18,510 bases of DNA from Alphaproteobacteria bacterium. Its GTDB lineage: Bacteria; Pseudomonadota; Alphaproteobacteria; Rs-D84. The translations under genes and the position numbers were made by a program. Shown here piece after piece: positions 1 through 6,788 of the stretch (the stretch's first letter is position 1; the number at the start of each line of letters is the position of its first letter). The notes under the pieces are model-generated. The model was not told the origin of the DNA, searched no databases, and worked only from the letters and a program-made list of their open reading frames with translations. The stretch is taken from positions 1 to 18,510 of the forward strand of contig WRIM01000003.1 in the NCBI GenBank assembly GCA_009782725.1. The letters run 5' to 3'.

Positions 1-478
1 AAAGCAACAATCCGTCTGCGAAAATATTGCGCATTTCATGAAAAATGCCCGGCCAATCATGCGCGTTAACGTCATTCAAGTCGAACCCGATAATCAGCTT
101 TTTTCCAAAAAACAAATCGCCGCGCACAGGATTTAATTCCGATAACAATTCGGCGACAATTCCGGGCTCCGTCATCAAAACAACACCGTCCGCCCCTTTT
201 TTAAATACGTTGCTTATTTTCTGGACAAGGTTTACGTAATCGAATTCTCGCCCTTTTTTGATTTTCACATCAATAGACGCAAATATAGAAACGCCCTTGT
301 TTTCCAACCACGCCCAGATTGTGTGAACCAAATCCACGGGGGCCAACACCCCGCGCGCGCCAAGTTTCAACGCGTTTTCCGCGACCGTGATTAAATCGGC
401 CGCGTCATGCGCGCTCATCGCCGAAATGTCAATTCGGCCGGCAACCTCGTTCAAAGTGTCGGTATAATCTATGTTCAT
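1..478 (-). CDS. DeoC-like TIM-barrel protein, 5' part (cut by window edge)
   Basis: An open frame of 159 codons begins at the ATG at 478 (protein MNIDYTDTLNEVAGRID...) and runs off the left edge without a stop. Alternating strand/helix blocks end in hydrophobic strands: GARGVLAP, VSIFASIDVK, KKGADGVVLMTEP and KLIIGFDLND. This order resembles the beta/alpha repeats of the deoxyribose-phosphate aldolase (DeoC) superfamily, where 'GADxVDVV' and a Lys-bearing strand follow. The Schiff-base lysine region lies outside the window, so activity cannot be judged. The gene diverges from the operon at 532, with 53 bases between them. No Shine-Dalgarno sequence precedes the ATG, and the predicted transcript start lies within about 7 nt of it. 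That it is coding is fairly sure; the family is tentative, and another TIM-barrel aldolase or PdxJ-like enzyme remains possible. Confidence 0.6.
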   Translation of the reverse strand, partial: MNIDYTDTLNEVAGRIDISAMSAHDAADLITVAENALKLGARGVLAPVDLVHTIWAWLENKGVSIFASIDVKIKKGREFDYVNLVQKISNVFKKGADGVVLMTEPGIVAELLSELNPVRGDLFFGKKLIIGFDLNDVNAHDWPGIFHEMRNIFADGLLL

Positions 479-491
479 TTATATATTTAGG

Positions 492-500
492 ATTGTATCA
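492..500 (-). promoter_or_regulatory. Extended -10 promoter for the leftward DeoC-like gene
   Basis: On the minus strand the bases read TGATACAAT, a TGN extended -10. The start of transcription would be near 485, leaving about 7 nt before the ATG at 478. No convincing -35 is seen. The site lies back to back with the rightward promoter at 493-522. Confidence 0.4.
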
Positions 501-522
501 CACCTTGGTCGCATGATATAAT
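493..522 (+). promoter_or_regulatory. Promoter of the 532-2733 operon
   Basis: A perfect TATAAT lies at 517-522, preceded by TGA (extended -10), with TTGTAT at 493-498 and an 18-nt spacer. Transcription should start near 529, only about 3 nt before the ATG at 532. There is no Shine-Dalgarno sequence in between, so the first gene is probably read from a leaderless or nearly leaderless mRNA. Confidence 0.6.
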
Positions 523-531
523 GAAAAATAT

Positions 532-1566
532 ATGAAACGACACATAGATATATTTTTGCTTGGAACCTTGTGGACATTGGCATTGCTTTTGGCGGCCAGT
601 TTTTGGTTCGACACAAAGTTCGGATTTAATATATTTTTAAAATCGCATTGGCAATATCTTGCAAGCGTTCAGACGGGCACAGACCCGGTTACAAGCTGGT
701 TTTATATTTCTCTTGTGATTTGGGTGCTTATGCTTCCGCTTGGCCTTTATCTTATATCAAGGCCGTATCGCAGAATAAGATTGAAAAATGAAAAACTAAA
801 ATCCGAAATTGCGAATAAACCGCAAGCCATTCCGACCGCGCAACCTTCGACCCCAATCGCCCCGGCACCAAAGCCTGTAGCAGCGCCTTCGGCACCCGCG
901 CGCCCGCCGCAATTAAAAGTGCCCGCTTATCAAAAGAATACGACGCCCGCGCCGAAATATTCCGAACACGCGACAATCGAAGTAAAACAAGAAACAAAAA
1001 AGACAAGCATTCCACCCGTGCCGCGCTCTTTGATAGAGCCGAATCCCGAATCGGTGACAATGGTTCAAAAAATAATATCGGACGCCGGATTTATAGTTAA
1101 AAACGCGCCCAACATCGGCGGAACGCGGGCCGACGCGCTTGCGATCGGCGCGGATGAAATACTTATCGTGGGTCTTGTATGCGGCGCGCGCGGCAATATC
1201 ATCGCATCCGACGGCGCATCGTCGACATGGAAATCGGATACGGACGGCGAATTTGAATCGCCTGTAAAGCGCGTGCTTGGGATGATTGAAAGAATGCGGG
1301 CGTTGTTCATAGAAACGCTTGACGCCGATATCAAAATAACCATACGCGGTTTTGTCGTGATCGACAACGGCGTGGTTGAGAACAAAGACGATATGGAAAA
1401 AATCTGGAACGCGTTCGGTGTCCGCGTATTCAATTCTGTAGAGCACTTCCGCGAATTTATGTCGGGCAATATGAACCGCGCGCTTGCAGGCACTGAATCG
1501 GAAGATTTTGACGCATACTCGGAATACATAGACACGGTCGGGGAATATTTCAATAGTCAAAAATAA
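532..1566 (+). CDS. Membrane-anchored protein with a NERD/restriction-endonuclease-like cytoplasmic domain
   Basis: The 344-residue protein has two membrane helices near residues 7-24 and 57-76. A Pro/Ala-rich linker (about 98-165) follows, then a soluble domain at about 172-315. That domain contains GGTRADALAIGADEILIVGL, then a G-x-I turn, a Trp (W233) and a 'SPVKRV' block. This order resembles NERD-type nuclease-fold domains, which read 'D-hydrophobic strand-E-x-K...G-x-I...W...nPv'. The E-x-K that NERD nucleases need is replaced by G-L-V here (around residues 214-216), so cutting activity is doubtful and a binding role is possible. It leads a four-gene operon with 2-nt gaps. The gene is clear; the domain name is inferred from pattern only. 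Confidence 0.7.
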   Translation: MKRHIDIFLLGTLWTLALLLAASFWFDTKFGFNIFLKSHWQYLASVQTGTDPVTSWFYISLVIWVLMLPLGLYLISRPYRRIRLKNEKLKSEIANKPQAIPTAQPSTPIAPAPKPVAAPSAPARPPQLKVPAYQKNTTPAPKYSEHATIEVKQETKKTSIPPVPRSLIEPNPESVTMVQKIISDAGFIVKNAPNIGGTRADALAIGADEILIVGLVCGARGNIIASDGASSTWKSDTDGEFESPVKRVLGMIERMRALFIETLDADIKITIRGFVVIDNGVVENKDDMEKIWNAFGVRVFNSVEHFREFMSGNMNRALAGTESEDFDAYSEYIDTVGEYFNSQK

Positions 1567-1568
1567 AC

Positions 1569-2069
1569 ATGAACAAACACGATGCCGAGCGGAGACTCGC
1601 AGAGCTTTTAATGGACGACATGCCGGTTATCGAAATACCGGCGCGCCCCGTCGCCGTGGCACCCGATTGGTTTGTAAAAATGCGCGAAGCGCGCCGGGAA
1701 TTTTTAAAATCGCTGACCGATTCTATCCAAGAATTATCTTTTTTAAACCTTTCCCAAGATGCTTTCATGGGCCTTATCCAAGGAATCAAATGCCCCGAGA
1801 ATCTGTCATTGCGCTTTCGCCGCCCGCTTGAATACGGGGGCGAGCCCAATATAAAGAATATGTTCCTAACCCCGCGGTTTCCATACGCGCAAAACATGGA
1901 TCGGTTTTTAATGGAGCAATCCGGCAAAGCAACGATATGGATTCCGAATCCTGAAAAGAAAGTGTATATCCCGGTCAGAATGCTTGGCGGCGGAGACGGC
2001 GGAAACGCGACTTCCGACCGGCTAAGCGCGATCGCCGCCCAGATTGCGGCCGACATAGGAATGGTGTAA
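1569..2069 (+). CDS. Hypothetical protein, 166 aa
   Basis: I do not recognise this protein. The start ATG lies 2 nt after the previous stop, and the next gene follows 2 nt after its own stop; both junctions read TAAACATGAAC. The first 60 residues are helical and charged. A denser, probably globular part (about 65-145) has a run of Arg/Pro/Gly-rich blocks: LSLRFRRPLEYGG, LTPRFPYAQNMDRFL, IWIPNPEKKVYIPV and GGGDGGN. The regular pattern suggests a small folded beta-rich domain. There are no signal peptide, membrane helix or cysteine-rich features apart from one Cys. Its position between a NERD-like protein and a SMI1/KNR4-like protein suggests that the three work together, but the function is unknown. 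Confidence 0.75.
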   Translation: MNKHDAERRLAELLMDDMPVIEIPARPVAVAPDWFVKMREARREFLKSLTDSIQELSFLNLSQDAFMGLIQGIKCPENLSLRFRRPLEYGGEPNIKNMFLTPRFPYAQNMDRFLMEQSGKATIWIPNPEKKVYIPVRMLGGGDGGNATSDRLSAIAAQIAADIGMV

Positions 2070-2071
2070 AC

Positions 2072-2518
2072 ATGAACCGCGAAGAGTTTATTGCCGAGCT
2101 TACAAATCGCAACGCGCTTATGCTGCCGACGACATCCGACCGCGCGATCGAATTGGCGCGCGGAAGTTTGCAGCAAATGCGGGCTGCGATGATGTCGCTT
2201 GAATTAATCGATATTTACAAAAACATCGCGGGCGGAATTATTATGGGAGACGCGAATATTTTCGGCCCGGAAAAGTTCGACCGCGCGAACGGCGCCAATT
2301 ACGAAATCCCCGATATTGTTCAGGTTAACCGCGAGATTGCAAATGTCCCCGCCGCGCGCGGAAAAACAATCGTCGGGCGAAATCAAATGTTTTGGTTCGC
2401 ATTCGATGCTTTTGGAACATTTTACATGCTGGACATATTAAATCTGAACCCGCTTCGAAAATATGAAAGCAATCCGTACCGCGCGATAATGGATTGTTTG
2501 TTGGTTGGAAGGATATGA
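2072..2518 (+). CDS. SMI1/KNR4 (SUKH)-like small protein
   Basis: This is a 148-residue soluble protein. After an N-terminal helical part, residues 46-60 (IDIYKNIAGGIIMGD) and 61-64 (ANIF) resemble the 'Y...NGg...g...if' turn of SMI1/KNR4 (SUKH) domains. The stretch MFWFAFDAFGTFYMLDI (106-122) resembles their central strand pair around 'f..d..G..'. The ending NPYRAIMDCLL matches the closing helix. SUKH proteins are known as immunity proteins against secreted nuclease toxins and as regulators, so this could be an antitoxin-like partner of the upstream proteins. The stop overlaps the next start as ATGA, implying translational coupling. The coding call is strong; the family call is moderate. Confidence 0.65.
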   Translation: MNREEFIAELTNRNALMLPTTSDRAIELARGSLQQMRAAMMSLELIDIYKNIAGGIIMGDANIFGPEKFDRANGANYEIPDIVQVNREIANVPAARGKTIVGRNQMFWFAFDAFGTFYMLDILNLNPLRKYESNPYRAIMDCLLVGRI

Positions 2519-2733
2519 AAAAACTATCCATAACACTTTCCGGACACAGAACATCATTAACGCTTGAAAATGAATTCATCGACGGTTTGAAAAAAATCGC
2601 CGCCGCGCAAAAAAAATCCGTGGCGGAATTGGTCGGCGAAATAGATTCCGCGCGCGATAACAAAACAAACCTGTCCAGCGCAATACGGGTATTCGTTTTG
2701 ATTAATTACGCCGCCGCCGGCCCAACAATATAA
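2515..2733 (+). CDS. RHH_4-type ribbon-helix-helix protein
   Basis: This 72-residue protein has the layout of the alphaproteobacterial RHH_4 family (PF13467). A ribbon strand (LSITLSGHRTSLTLENEF, residues 3-20) is followed by a helix (FIDGLKKIAAAQKKSVAELV) and then by NLSSAIRVFVL. Ribbon-helix-helix proteins bind DNA as dimers through the ribbon. ATG at 2515 overlaps the previous stop (ATGA) and has GGAAGG just upstream. A TTG at 2494 is in frame but would start inside the preceding gene and add residues the family lacks. The gene ends convergently, overlapping the last 32 bases of the lnt part of the opposite gene. It may autoregulate the operon, which is inference. Confidence 0.8.
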   Translation: MKKLSITLSGHRTSLTLENEFIDGLKKIAAAQKKSVAELVGEIDSARDNKTNLSSAIRVFVLINYAAAGPTI

Positions 2734-4777
2734 CCGCACCCGCAAATCCCAAAATGATCAGCATCATGAAATCTCGCCCGATTACGCGGTACGGCGTTAT
2801 ATGTGCGATCCCGACATGCCCGTCTAAAACACCAACTTCTCCGATGCCCAGTTTGGACACAACGCGGCCGTCACGCGCGATAAACGCGCTTATCCCTGAA
2901 TAGTTCGCGCGAATAATGGGCAACCCGGATTCAATGGCATAGCGCCTTACCATATCCAAATGCTGATAAGTTCCGGGTGTCCGCCCGAACCAAGTATCAT
3001 TCGTTATATTGATTATCGCGTTTATTTCCCCTGCCCCACGCGGAATCAACGAATCGGTAAATATGATTTCGTAACAAATCGCCGGCACGAACGCAAAGTC
3101 ATCGACATTAATAATTTCCGGCCCCAGCCCTCGCGTCAATTCTCCCGGCGTCGGAATTATATCGCCGAACGGCCTGTATTCTCCGAACGGGACAAGATGC
3201 GACTTGCTGTAGATTTTTTGAATCTTGCCCGACGCATTCGCAATAATCATCGAATTAAAAAACCGAACATCCGGACGATAGGGATTTTCGACAAACGTTG
3301 CGCCCGTTATAACCGTCTTGCCCAATTCGGCGGACGGGGGAAATTCATCCCCGATTATGGTATAAGGATACGCGGTTTCCGGCCATATTATTATATCCGG
3401 ACTACGGCCGTCTTCGCGCACTGTGCGCGACAACAAGACAAGGCTTTCAAGATTATCATGCGCCATGATTCGCAAATTTTCCGGGGACTGAGTGGCCTTT
3501 TGCGCGGCGCTATGCGCAGGTTGCACGATTCGTATGATTGGGCGGCGGCAATCGCCCTTGCAGAATTCGACGCTTTGCAACATATTCCACCCGCCGTAAA
3601 TAACACCGACTATCATCAAAACAATAAAAAGCGAAAATACAAAAATCTTATTCCTTATTCCTTTTTCCTTATTCCTTATCAATTCGGCGCCCGCCGCAAT
3701 CAACCCAACAATGATAAAAGTCAGGCCCAACGCGCCAAACAAAGCCATAGAATTGGCAAGCGCAGGCCAAGGCATTGCGATATTCGCAACTGGATTCCAA
3801 GGAAAGCCCGTTAAAAACCATTCGCGCAGCCACAAAACAAAAACCCATGCGGCGGCGAATACAATGGGACGCAAAGCCGCCCGTGTAAAACGCGAAAGAT
3901 ATTTGGTAATTATAAACGGAATTGAAAATATGATGCCGCCGACAAGCGCGATGCCGATAACCCCCGGCACAGTCCATATTGCAAATTGCTGGGCCAAAGC
4001 CGGGTCGACATAAATGGAATTCAACATCCACCAGAAATTCGAAACGGCATACCCCGCCCCGAAACAAAAAGTAGTAAGTAGTAAGTAGTAAGTAGTAAGT
4101 TTTTTTATATATCTGCCTTTACTTACTACTTGCCCCTTACTACTTACTACTTCATCTGATTTTGGCCGTGCCAAAATCAGATAGTACGCGCCGCCTATTC
4201 CCAAAATTGTCATCGGCCACCAATAAAACGGCGCAAAGCCCAAGGCGGCGATGCCGCCAAAGAGCAAAGAGCAAAGAGCAAAGAGCAAATTTTTTTTACT
4301 GTTCCCATTTGATATTTGCTCTTTGCTCTTTGCTCTTTGCTCTTTGACGTACGGATTATCTATCCCCAGTTTTTTTAAAATCTTCACTTCCAACTCCTCC
4401 ATGATATCTGCATCCGCGTCATTCATATGATCGTATCCCAACAAGTGCAAAATTCCATGAACAACCAAATGCGTCGCGTGATTTGCAAAAGTTTTTTCTT
4501 CGCTTTCCTTTGTCACCGTATCAAATGAAATAAACACATCGCCTAATAATTCTGAATCGCCCGTCTCGAAAGACAATACGTTTGTCGGCGCGTCTTTGCC
4601 CCTATATTTCTTATTTAACTTTTTGATTTCCGAATCGTCGGTTAAAACGATTGATATTTCCACATCCGGATTTTTATTCCCGGCCGCGCGAAGCGTTGCG
4701 CGCGCAATCCGCGCGAAATCGATTTTATAATCATTGAACCTTGGGTCATGCGCGGTAACGAAAACTTTGACGGACAT
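2702..4777 (-). CDS. ybeY-lnt: Fused endoribonuclease YbeY - apolipoprotein N-acyltransferase Lnt
   Basis: The 691-residue protein joins two normally separate enzymes. Residues 1-143 are YbeY, the metal-dependent endoribonuclease of rRNA maturation, with HGILHLLGYDH giving zinc ligands H107, H111 and H117. Residues about 174-691 are Lnt, the inner-membrane enzyme that adds the third acyl chain to lipoproteins: several membrane helices, then a nitrilase-fold domain with triad E467 (IIWPETAYPY), K525 (YSKSHLVPFGEY) and C568 (PAICYEIIF), and a last helix. The linker (about 144-173) is encoded by an 87-nt palindromic heptamer repeat (4259-4345). A second palindromic repeat (4069-4182) encodes part of the membrane region, and a degenerate heptamer run lies at 3648-3679. 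ATG at 4777 has GGAG seven bases upstream; TTG at 4798 is less likely. All catalytic residues remain, so both activities look intact. Confidence 0.92.
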   Translation of the reverse strand: MSVKVFVTAHDPRFNDYKIDFARIARATLRAAGNKNPDVEISIVLTDDSEIKKLNKKYRGKDAPTNVLSFETGDSELLGDVFISFDTVTKESEEKTFANHATHLVVHGILHLLGYDHMNDADADIMEELEVKILKKLGIDNPYVKEQRAKSKEQISNGNSKKNLLFALCSLLFGGIAALGFAPFYWWPMTILGIGGAYYLILARPKSDEVVSSKGQVVSKGRYIKKLTTYYLLLTTFCFGAGYAVSNFWWMLNSIYVDPALAQQFAIWTVPGVIGIALVGGIIFSIPFIITKYLSRFTRAALRPIVFAAAWVFVLWLREWFLTGFPWNPVANIAMPWPALANSMALFGALGLTFIIVGLIAAGAELIRNKEKGIRNKIFVFSLFIVLMIVGVIYGGWNMLQSVEFCKGDCRRPIIRIVQPAHSAAQKATQSPENLRIMAHDNLESLVLLSRTVREDGRSPDIIIWPETAYPYTIIGDEFPPSAELGKTVITGATFVENPYRPDVRFFNSMIIANASGKIQKIYSKSHLVPFGEYRPFGDIIPTPGELTRGLGPEIINVDDFAFVPAICYEIIFTDSLIPRGAGEINAIINITNDTWFGRTPGTYQHLDMVRRYAIESGLPIIRANYSGISAFIARDGRVVSKLGIGEVGVLDGHVGIAHITPYRVIGRDFMMLIILGFAGAVILLGRRRRN
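3648..3679. repeat. Degenerate tandem heptamer run inside lnt
   Basis: Four heptamers (TTATTCC, TTATTCC, TTTTTCC, TTATTCC) and a partial fifth follow one another. On the coding strand the unit is AAGGAAT. It encodes RNKEKGIRNK just before a membrane helix of Lnt. No inverted partner is seen nearby, so this may be a lone or decayed arm of the same repeat class found at 4069 and 4259. Confidence 0.65.
4069..4152. repeat. Palindromic heptamer element inside lnt
   Basis: The left arm at 4069-4100 is four copies of AAGTAGT plus AAGT. The right arm at 4121-4152 is the inverted array, interrupted by GCCC at 4132-4135. The full span is 84 nt, exactly 28 codons, and the lnt frame stays open through it. 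It encodes a Lys/Ser/Val/Thr/Tyr-rich stretch (residues about 209-236) in a membrane-proximal loop and helix of Lnt. Confidence 0.8.
4154..4182. repeat. 13-bp perfect palindrome abutting the heptamer element
   Basis: ATCTGATTTTGGC at 4154-4166 and its exact complement at 4170-4182 are separated by CGT. It directly adjoins the heptamer element at 4069-4152. In the coding direction it is read as part of ...LILARPKSDE. It could be the core or target palindrome of the insertion. Confidence 0.7.
4259..4345. repeat. Palindromic heptamer element at the YbeY/Lnt junction
   Basis: Two 32-nt arms at 4259-4290 and 4314-4345 are exact reverse complements. Each is made of AAGAGCA heptamers (about 4.5 units), and the central spacer is 23 nt. 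The total of 87 nt equals 29 codons. It encodes KEQRAKSKEQ, a spacer, and LLFALCSLLF, exactly where YbeY homologs end and before Lnt begins. Confidence 0.9.
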
Positions 4778-4826
4778 AGGGCTTCTCCATGCGTTCAATG
4801 GTAAATTATAAAATGCGTAAAATCAA

Positions 4827-4857
4827 TTGGCTTTTCCTATGGGTATTATGATATAAT
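4827..4857 (+). promoter_or_regulatory. Promoter of the structured RNA
   Basis: TATAAT at 4852-4857 is preceded by TGA (extended -10), with TTGGCT at 4827-4832 and a 19-nt spacer. Transcription should begin near 4864, just before the 5' hairpin of the RNA. Confidence 0.6.
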
Positions 4858-4863
4858 CTTAAC

Positions 4864-5030
4864 GTTGCGGGGAATTCCCGCAGTGGGGTCTAGAAGCCCG
4901 AATGATCGCGTCGACGGACGTAAACCGTATCTCCAATCCATTGGTTGGAGGGTGGCCAAATACTCAATAAGCCGCACAATTCGATCAATTGTTTCTAGCC
5001 TCCAACCACCTGAATTTCCGGTGGTTTTTT
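4864..5030 (+). ncRNA. Structured RNA, 6S-like or a regulatory leader
   Basis: About 167 nt lie between an extended -10 promoter and an intrinsic terminator, with no convincing coding frame. A 5' hairpin (TGCGGG-GAATT-CCCGCA, 4866-4882) is followed by a long closing stem: 4885-4896 with 4992-5003 (one mismatch), 4899-4901 with 4989-4991, and 4903-4908 with 4982-4987. An open central region comes next, with a small ACGG/CCGT hairpin, and then an apical hairpin (4931-4938 with 4943-4950, loop CATT). Length and rod-like shape fit 6S RNA, which binds RNA polymerase. However, 4942-4951 is also exactly complementary to 4999-5008, and that pairing would break the closing stem and the terminator. A transcription-attenuating leader for the gene at 5049 is therefore equally possible. 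The identity is not proven. Confidence 0.55.
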
Positions 5031-5034
5031 CTTT
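5005..5034 (+). terminator. Intrinsic terminator of the structured RNA
   Basis: ACCACC (5005-5010) pairs with GGTGGT (5020-5025) around a 9-nt loop, followed by a run of T and CTTT. It lies only 14 nt before the ATG at 5049, so read-through past it could supply the transcript of that gene. Confidence 0.7.
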
Positions 5035-5048
5035 AAGGGCTAGAGAGG

Positions 5049-6728
5049 ATGAGAAAGTTTTTTACGGTTTTATTTTTTATATTATTCTTTGTTCCGTGCG
5101 CAATGGCGGATTGGTTTACCGCCGACATGACCCCGGACCAAGCAAAGAAATTATGGCGCGAACTTTCTGTAAAACATCACCCGGACAAAGGCGGAGACGC
5201 CGAAACATTTAAAAAGATAGCAAACGAATGGGCGGCCAAATGGGGTAAAAACGGCGAGAAAGGATTTTTCAAAGGCCCGGGTGCCGGAACAACCGGCGCG
5301 ACCGGCGGGGCGACCACCACAAAACCGCCGACGTCTGGCACTACTACTACAAAACCACCCACAACGGGCACGACCGGTTCTGCCGGGCATCCGAATCCTG
5401 GGCGCGCCCTTCCCCAAAGTACTTCGACCACGCCAGCAACTACGCCAAAGCCAACATCGAATCTTCCCGCGACCCAGCCAAAGCCCGGCTCTAATCTTCC
5501 TGCGACGCGTCCGCCGGCCACAACCACAACCCCGACCGTATCCGCCGCACCAAAAGTCAATGTAGGAGGCGCGGCCATGGGCGCGGTCGGCGTGGTCACC
5601 GGCGCCGTTGGAATGTATGAAAGCGTCAAAGAAAAAGACACCAAGGCCACTTGGGGCGACGTTGGAACAGGCGCCATGTCGGGCGTATCATTTGCGGCGG
5701 GAACCGCGGCGATTGTTAACGCAATCCCCGGCGTCGGACAAATAGCGTATGGCGGTGCGATCGTGGTCGGCGCAGTTGTGGGAAGCGCGGGCGCCGGCGC
5801 AAAGATGTTCAGCGAAACGGATTGCTCTGAAGACCCGATTCTTGGGGGATACGCATGCTGCAACATATCATTCCTTTCTAATATCAAAGCGCGCCGCGTC
5901 GGCATAGGCGGCGAAATGTTCTGTGACGAGCCGGGCAAGGTCAGGCAATGCGTCCAAGGTTCGGGCGATAAAAAGCGCGTCGAGCCGAATGGAAATTTCT
6001 GGAAAAATATGGGACGAAATGTTTCCGGATTGTTTCTTGACGACTATTGGGAGAAAGATTGTCGCGTGAAATATTGCAACGGCTGGGCAAGACCGGAAGC
6101 AAATGCAAGCATCGAGGTATGGGCCGTTACTTACGGAAACAATGATGAGAAAGCATGCTGGGCTTGGGAATGCGCGGGAGAATTTAAACGTGCGGGAAAC
6201 AAATGCGCGCCCGCCGCGGATGAAAATGAATCCGCGCAGGCAAGCGAAAAACCAACGGAAAATAAAAATACAAGCCAAGCATGCGTCGGCAAATCGGCGG
6301 GAAGCGATTGCGCGACGAACGGTTCCGCATCCGCGTCGTGCAAAATGGTGAACATGGGACAATCGGGCGAGGCGCTGCGCTGCGTCGCCGCGTCGTGCAG
6401 GTCTGGATTTTATCGCGTGCATTCGGCCGCGGGTAATTTTCAGGGCTGGTGCAACGCGTGCCCCGTCGGGTCTGATAAAACAAACTGCCAAGATGATAAT
6501 GGAAAATTAAAATGCCCGGGCGGCGCGGCGCCGCAGATTTCCCGAACCGGCGGCGCGGCGGACACATGCCCCGCGGCCGACTCTAATGCCGCCGATGACG
6601 CAACCGACGCAGGCGCCGATGACGCGGCCACAAAACAATTCTGGAACGAAGTAAACGCCGCAACCCAACAATTCGAACAAGAAATAGATAAAATCATAGA
6701 AGAAATAAAAAGCCAACAATCTAAATAA
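5049..6728 (+). CDS. Exported protein with J-domain-like N terminus and Cys-rich C-terminal part
   Basis: The 559-residue protein starts with a clear signal peptide (MRKFFTVLFFILFFVPCAMA, cleavage after residue 20). A short J-like segment (about 21-70) with the HPD motif at 44-46 (VKHHPDKGG) follows. J-domains stimulate DnaK-type chaperones in the cytoplasm, so an exported one is unusual. A Thr/Pro/Gly linker (about 76-170) leads to a Gly/Ala-rich hydrophobic part (171-252) resembling glycine-zipper or pore-forming segments. A Cys-rich region (259-about 520) has modules such as CRSGFY and CNACPVG, and the protein ends in a charged helix (about 530-559), possibly a coiled coil. Many cysteines suggest disulfides outside the cytoplasm. 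GAGAGG immediately precedes the ATG and AAGGG lies ten bases upstream. It follows the structured RNA. Function unknown; an envelope or secreted factor is inferred. Confidence 0.85.
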   Translation: MRKFFTVLFFILFFVPCAMADWFTADMTPDQAKKLWRELSVKHHPDKGGDAETFKKIANEWAAKWGKNGEKGFFKGPGAGTTGATGGATTTKPPTSGTTTTKPPTTGTTGSAGHPNPGRALPQSTSTTPATTPKPTSNLPATQPKPGSNLPATRPPATTTTPTVSAAPKVNVGGAAMGAVGVVTGAVGMYESVKEKDTKATWGDVGTGAMSGVSFAAGTAAIVNAIPGVGQIAYGGAIVVGAVVGSAGAGAKMFSETDCSEDPILGGYACCNISFLSNIKARRVGIGGEMFCDEPGKVRQCVQGSGDKKRVEPNGNFWKNMGRNVSGLFLDDYWEKDCRVKYCNGWARPEANASIEVWAVTYGNNDEKACWAWECAGEFKRAGNKCAPAADENESAQASEKPTENKNTSQACVGKSAGSDCATNGSASASCKMVNMGQSGEALRCVAASCRSGFYRVHSAAGNFQGWCNACPVGSDKTNCQDDNGKLKCPGGAAPQISRTGGAADTCPAADSNAADDATDAGADDAATKQFWNEVNAATQQFEQEIDKIIEEIKSQQSK

Positions 6729-6744
6729 AAATATATAAATAAAA

Positions 6745-6762
6745 TCGCCGCAAACGCGGCGA
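6745..6762 (-). terminator. Terminator of ftsK (possibly bidirectional)
   Basis: TCGCCGC and GCGGCGA form a 7-bp stem with loop AAAC. On the minus strand the stem is followed by TTTTATTTAT, fitting an intrinsic terminator for ftsK. In the plus direction it lies just after the gene ending at 6728, but is followed by A residues, so it is weaker there. Confidence 0.6.
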
Positions 6763-6788
6763 AAAAAATCAAATGATTTATGATTTTT

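Noticed and set aside
2960..3814. A 284-codon open frame on the plus strand
   Set aside because: It lies opposite the clearly conserved lnt part, has an Arg/Asn-rich shadow composition, and has no ribosome site or recognisable motif.
4069..4345. Regularly repeated units that could suggest a CRISPR array
   Set aside because: The units are 7 nt with no spacers, arranged as facing palindromes inside an open coding frame, and no cas genes are present.
4865..5212. An open frame across the structured RNA
   Set aside because: It crosses the terminator and enters the J-domain gene in another frame. The base pairing explains the region better than coding does.
5177..5938. A 253-codon open frame on the minus strand
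   Set aside because: It mirrors the Thr/Pro/Gly linker and hydrophobic part of the exported J-domain protein, giving low-complexity Val/Gly/Pro sequence. The plus-strand gene has a signal peptide and HPD motif.
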